Below the pieces are notes generated by a model that worked only from the letters and a program-made list of their open reading frames with translations, did not search any database and had not been told where the DNA came from. A stretch of 64,000 nucleotides of DNA from Arthrobacter globiformis (GTDB taxonomy: Bacteria > Actinomycetota > Actinomycetes > Actinomycetales > Micrococcaceae), in NCBI RefSeq assembly GCF_003261175.1, contig NZ_QLNP01000068.1, positions 18,227 to 82,226 of the forward strand. The letters run 5' to 3'. Positions within the stretch are counted from its first letter, which is position 1. Each line of letters starts with the position of its first letter. The position numbers and the translations under genes were made by a program. Shown here one piece after another: positions 62,426 through 64,000 of this stretch.

Positions 62426-63135
62426 CAGACATCCGAGTCCTCGTCGTCGAGGACGAGCCCGTGGCGGCTGCGGCACACGCCGCCTACGTGGGCAGGGTGG
62501 ATGGCTTCACGCTGACCGGAACGGCCCCGGACGGCCAGTCGGCGCTCCGGATGCTCACCGAGTTCTCCGCCGCCGGCAGCCCGGTGGAGCTGGTTCTGCT
62601 GGACATGAACCTGCCGGACCTGCATGGCCTCGACATCGCCCGGCGGATGCGCTCCGCCGGGCACTTCGCCGACATCATCGCAATCACAGCCGTTCGGGAA
62701 CTGGCGATTGTCCGCAGCGCCGTATCCATCGGCGTCGTGCAGTACCTCATCAAGCCGTTCACCTACGCGACGTTCGCGGACAAGCTGGAGAGCTACCGCC
62801 AGTTCCGTGAGCAGCTGGCAGGACCAGCGGCGGGGTCGGCCAAGGCAGCAGCATCGCAGAGCGACGTGGACCAGGCCTTCGCTAGCCTGCGGGCGCCGTC
62901 CGAGCTGCCGCTGCCGAAGGGCCTGGCCCCTTCAACGCTCGACGCCGTCCGCGACTTCATGAAGGAACAGCCGGGGGCCGTCTCGGCCACCGAAGTCATG
63001 ACCGCTTTGGGAATGTCGAGGGTCACCGCGCGGCGCTACCTTGAGTACCTTGCCGACGCCGGAACGGTCTCCCGTACGGCACGGTACGGCGCTCCGGGCC
63101 GGCCTGAGAACGAATACCGTTGGTCCCGCGCCTGA
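62422..63135 (+). CDS. CitB/DcuR-family response regulator
   Basis: 237 residues. The receiver domain (1-125) has the acidic pair Glu10-Asp11, the phospho-acceptor Asp61 in LLDMNLPD and the switch Lys in YLIKPF. A C-terminal helix-turn-helix (about 165-225, TALGMSRVTARRYLEYL) binds DNA. The start is GTG 62422, overlapping the kinase stop as GTGA. The pair probably activates dctA in response to C4-dicarboxylates, as in DcuSR/CitAB systems. Its 3' end overlaps the convergent HNH gene by 113 bases. Confidence 0.93.
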   Translation: MTDIRVLVVEDEPVAAAAHAAYVGRVDGFTLTGTAPDGQSALRMLTEFSAAGSPVELVLLDMNLPDLHGLDIARRMRSAGHFADIIAITAVRELAIVRSAVSIGVVQYLIKPFTYATFADKLESYRQFREQLAGPAAGSAKAAASQSDVDQAFASLRAPSELPLPKGLAPSTLDAVRDFMKEQPGAVSATEVMTALGMSRVTARRYLEYLADAGTVSRTARYGAPGRPENEYRWSRA

Positions 63136-64000
63136 TCACCGACGGGCACCGTGGGTACTGACACAGCTCATCACGGAGGGGCCCGTTGAGGACGGCCCTG
63201 CAGGCGGCAGCGGGTGAGGACCAGTAGGGCCAGGGATCCAAAGGCAGCGCAGGATCCAGGTCTTCGGGTCTGTCCGGCTGCTCCAGCCCGTCCGGCGGCT
63301 CCGGCCAGTCCGGCCCGTGTGGTTCGGACCAGTCCTGTCTGGGTGACAGTTCCCGTAAGTCTTGGCCGGGTGGTGGTTCTGGCCAGGTAGGTGGTTCCCA
63401 GTCCTGGTACTCGGCCTGGTAGGACCGGCCGGACGGTGAGATCCAGCCGGGCGGGGCGTCGCGGGTCGCGCCGTCCGGTCTCCACGCAGTGGCGTGTTTG
63501 AGTCGGTGGTGCTTGGGGCAGGGCTGGCCAAGATTCGCGACGCCGGTGCCGCCGCCGTCGGCCCAGGCGAGGATGTGGTCGGCGTCGTTGTCCAGTGAGT
63601 GGTTGTTACAGCTCGGGAATGTGCAGCTGGCGTCCCGGAGCCGCAGCCATTGGCGCACCGGTTTCGTTAACCGGTAGCTGGTGCGTCCAATTTCCAGCGG
63701 TGCACCATCGCGCGGGTCGGTGAGCACCCTAAGGAACGACGTTGCGCCGTCGGCAACCAGCCGGCGGGCCATCGACGGCGGGATCGGACCGTACCCGTCC
63801 AGCATGGCCGGCTCCTCGGACAGGCCGAGCAGCGAGAACACCGGAACCGTGACCAGCACCTGCGCCCGTGGGGACGGCACCCCACCGGCCGGCACAAGAC
63901 CGGATGGCGCATCACCTACGGGGACAGAACCTGCGGGCATTGAACCTGCCGGCACGGCGTCTGCGGGGACCTTTTCTGCGGGCGGGTCCTCAGCCGCGCC
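63023..64000 (-). CDS. DUF222/13E12-type HNH endonuclease, 5'-truncated by the window edge
   Basis: 325 visible residues of a longer protein. The DUF222 region is N-terminal and only its end is present, preceded by a degenerate PAGSMPAGSVP-type repeat at the edge. The HNH motif lies in CTFPSCNNHSLDNDADHILAW with CPKHHRLKH. A Pro/Trp/Asp-rich tail follows. These genes are multicopy in Arthrobacter and mycobacteria (13E12 repeat family) and their role is uncertain. The stop at 63023 makes a 113-base antisense overlap with the response regulator, which is unusual and could reflect a frameshift in the last 40 codons. Confidence 0.85.
   Translation of the reverse strand, partial: GAAEDPPAEKVPADAVPAGSMPAGSVPVGDAPSGLVPAGGVPSPRAQVLVTVPVFSLLGLSEEPAMLDGYGPIPPSMARRLVADGATSFLRVLTDPRDGAPLEIGRTSYRLTKPVRQWLRLRDASCTFPSCNNHSLDNDADHILAWADGGGTGVANLGQPCPKHHRLKHATAWRPDGATRDAPPGWISPSGRSYQAEYQDWEPPTWPEPPPGQDLRELSPRQDWSEPHGPDWPEPPDGLEQPDRPEDLDPALPLDPWPYWSSPAAACRAVLNGPLRDELCQYPRCPSVIRRGTNGIRSQAGPERRTVPYGRPFRRRQGTQGSAAR

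Overview
The window is GC-rich actinobacterial chromosome with densely packed genes. Gene content and order (dcw cluster with divIVA, sepF and yggT; garA-ftsR locus; class II DAHP synthase; L-lysine-type MurE; DUF222/HNH endonuclease) suggest a Micrococcaceae member of the Arthrobacter/Pseudarthrobacter type. The genus is an inference from gene order and protein sequence, not from a search. Nothing looks like a genomic island: there are no insertion sequences, integrases, CRISPR arrays or prophage genes.

Layout. 1-24.3 kb is a nearly unbroken minus-strand block read from right to left: mraZ, rsmH, an ftsL-position gene, ftsI, murE, murF, mraY, murD, ftsW, murG, murC, ftsQ, ftsZ, pgeF, yggS, sepF, yggT, divIVA, lspA, an RluA-type pseudouridine synthase and the 5' three quarters of dnaE. 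Many of these genes overlap by 1-8 bases and are probably translationally coupled. 24.3-34.1 kb resembles the Rv2165c-Rv2178c region of Mycobacterium tuberculosis: a DUF3040 membrane protein, dinB, a lipoprotein, a polyprenyl diphosphate synthase, an Rv2175c-like DNA-binding protein, a LysM transglycosylase, a PASTA Ser/Thr kinase and class II DAHP synthase. 34.2-45.4 kb is metabolic: an acyltransferase, two tandem esterases, a membrane protein, a ROK glucokinase, an acyl-CoA ligase, a MinD-like ATPase and pyruvate carboxylase. 45.8-50.8 kb carries a second ParA-type ATPase, then resR-like, bifunctional nuclease, ftsR, garA and gcvH (order as in Rv1826-Rv1830), and a divergent Fpg/Nei glycosylase. 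50.9-59.0 kb has tRNA-Pro(GGG), der, plsC, cmk, tyrA, rluB-like, scpB, scpA and parA. 59.2-63.1 kb has a C4-dicarboxylate transporter divergent from its likely two-component system. A DUF222/HNH endonuclease gene runs off the right edge.

How the genes fit together. Most of the window serves the cell envelope and the cell cycle: peptidoglycan precursor synthesis (MurC-G, MraY), septation (FtsZ, FtsQ, FtsW, FtsI, SepF), polar growth (DivIVA), chromosome segregation and condensation (ParA, ScpAB), and regulators (MraZ, FtsR, the ResR-like MerR protein, the PASTA kinase and GarA). The main non-coding signals are a long nested hairpin in the mraZ-rsmH leader; three 10-bp-spaced MraZ boxes before mraZ with a nearby 17-bp tandem array carrying the same GTGGAG core; and an ACCTTCRAC-type motif upstream of ftsZ, parA and the resR-like gene that could define a cell-division regulon. 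I found no clearly undescribed multi-gene system; the novelty here is mostly regulatory.
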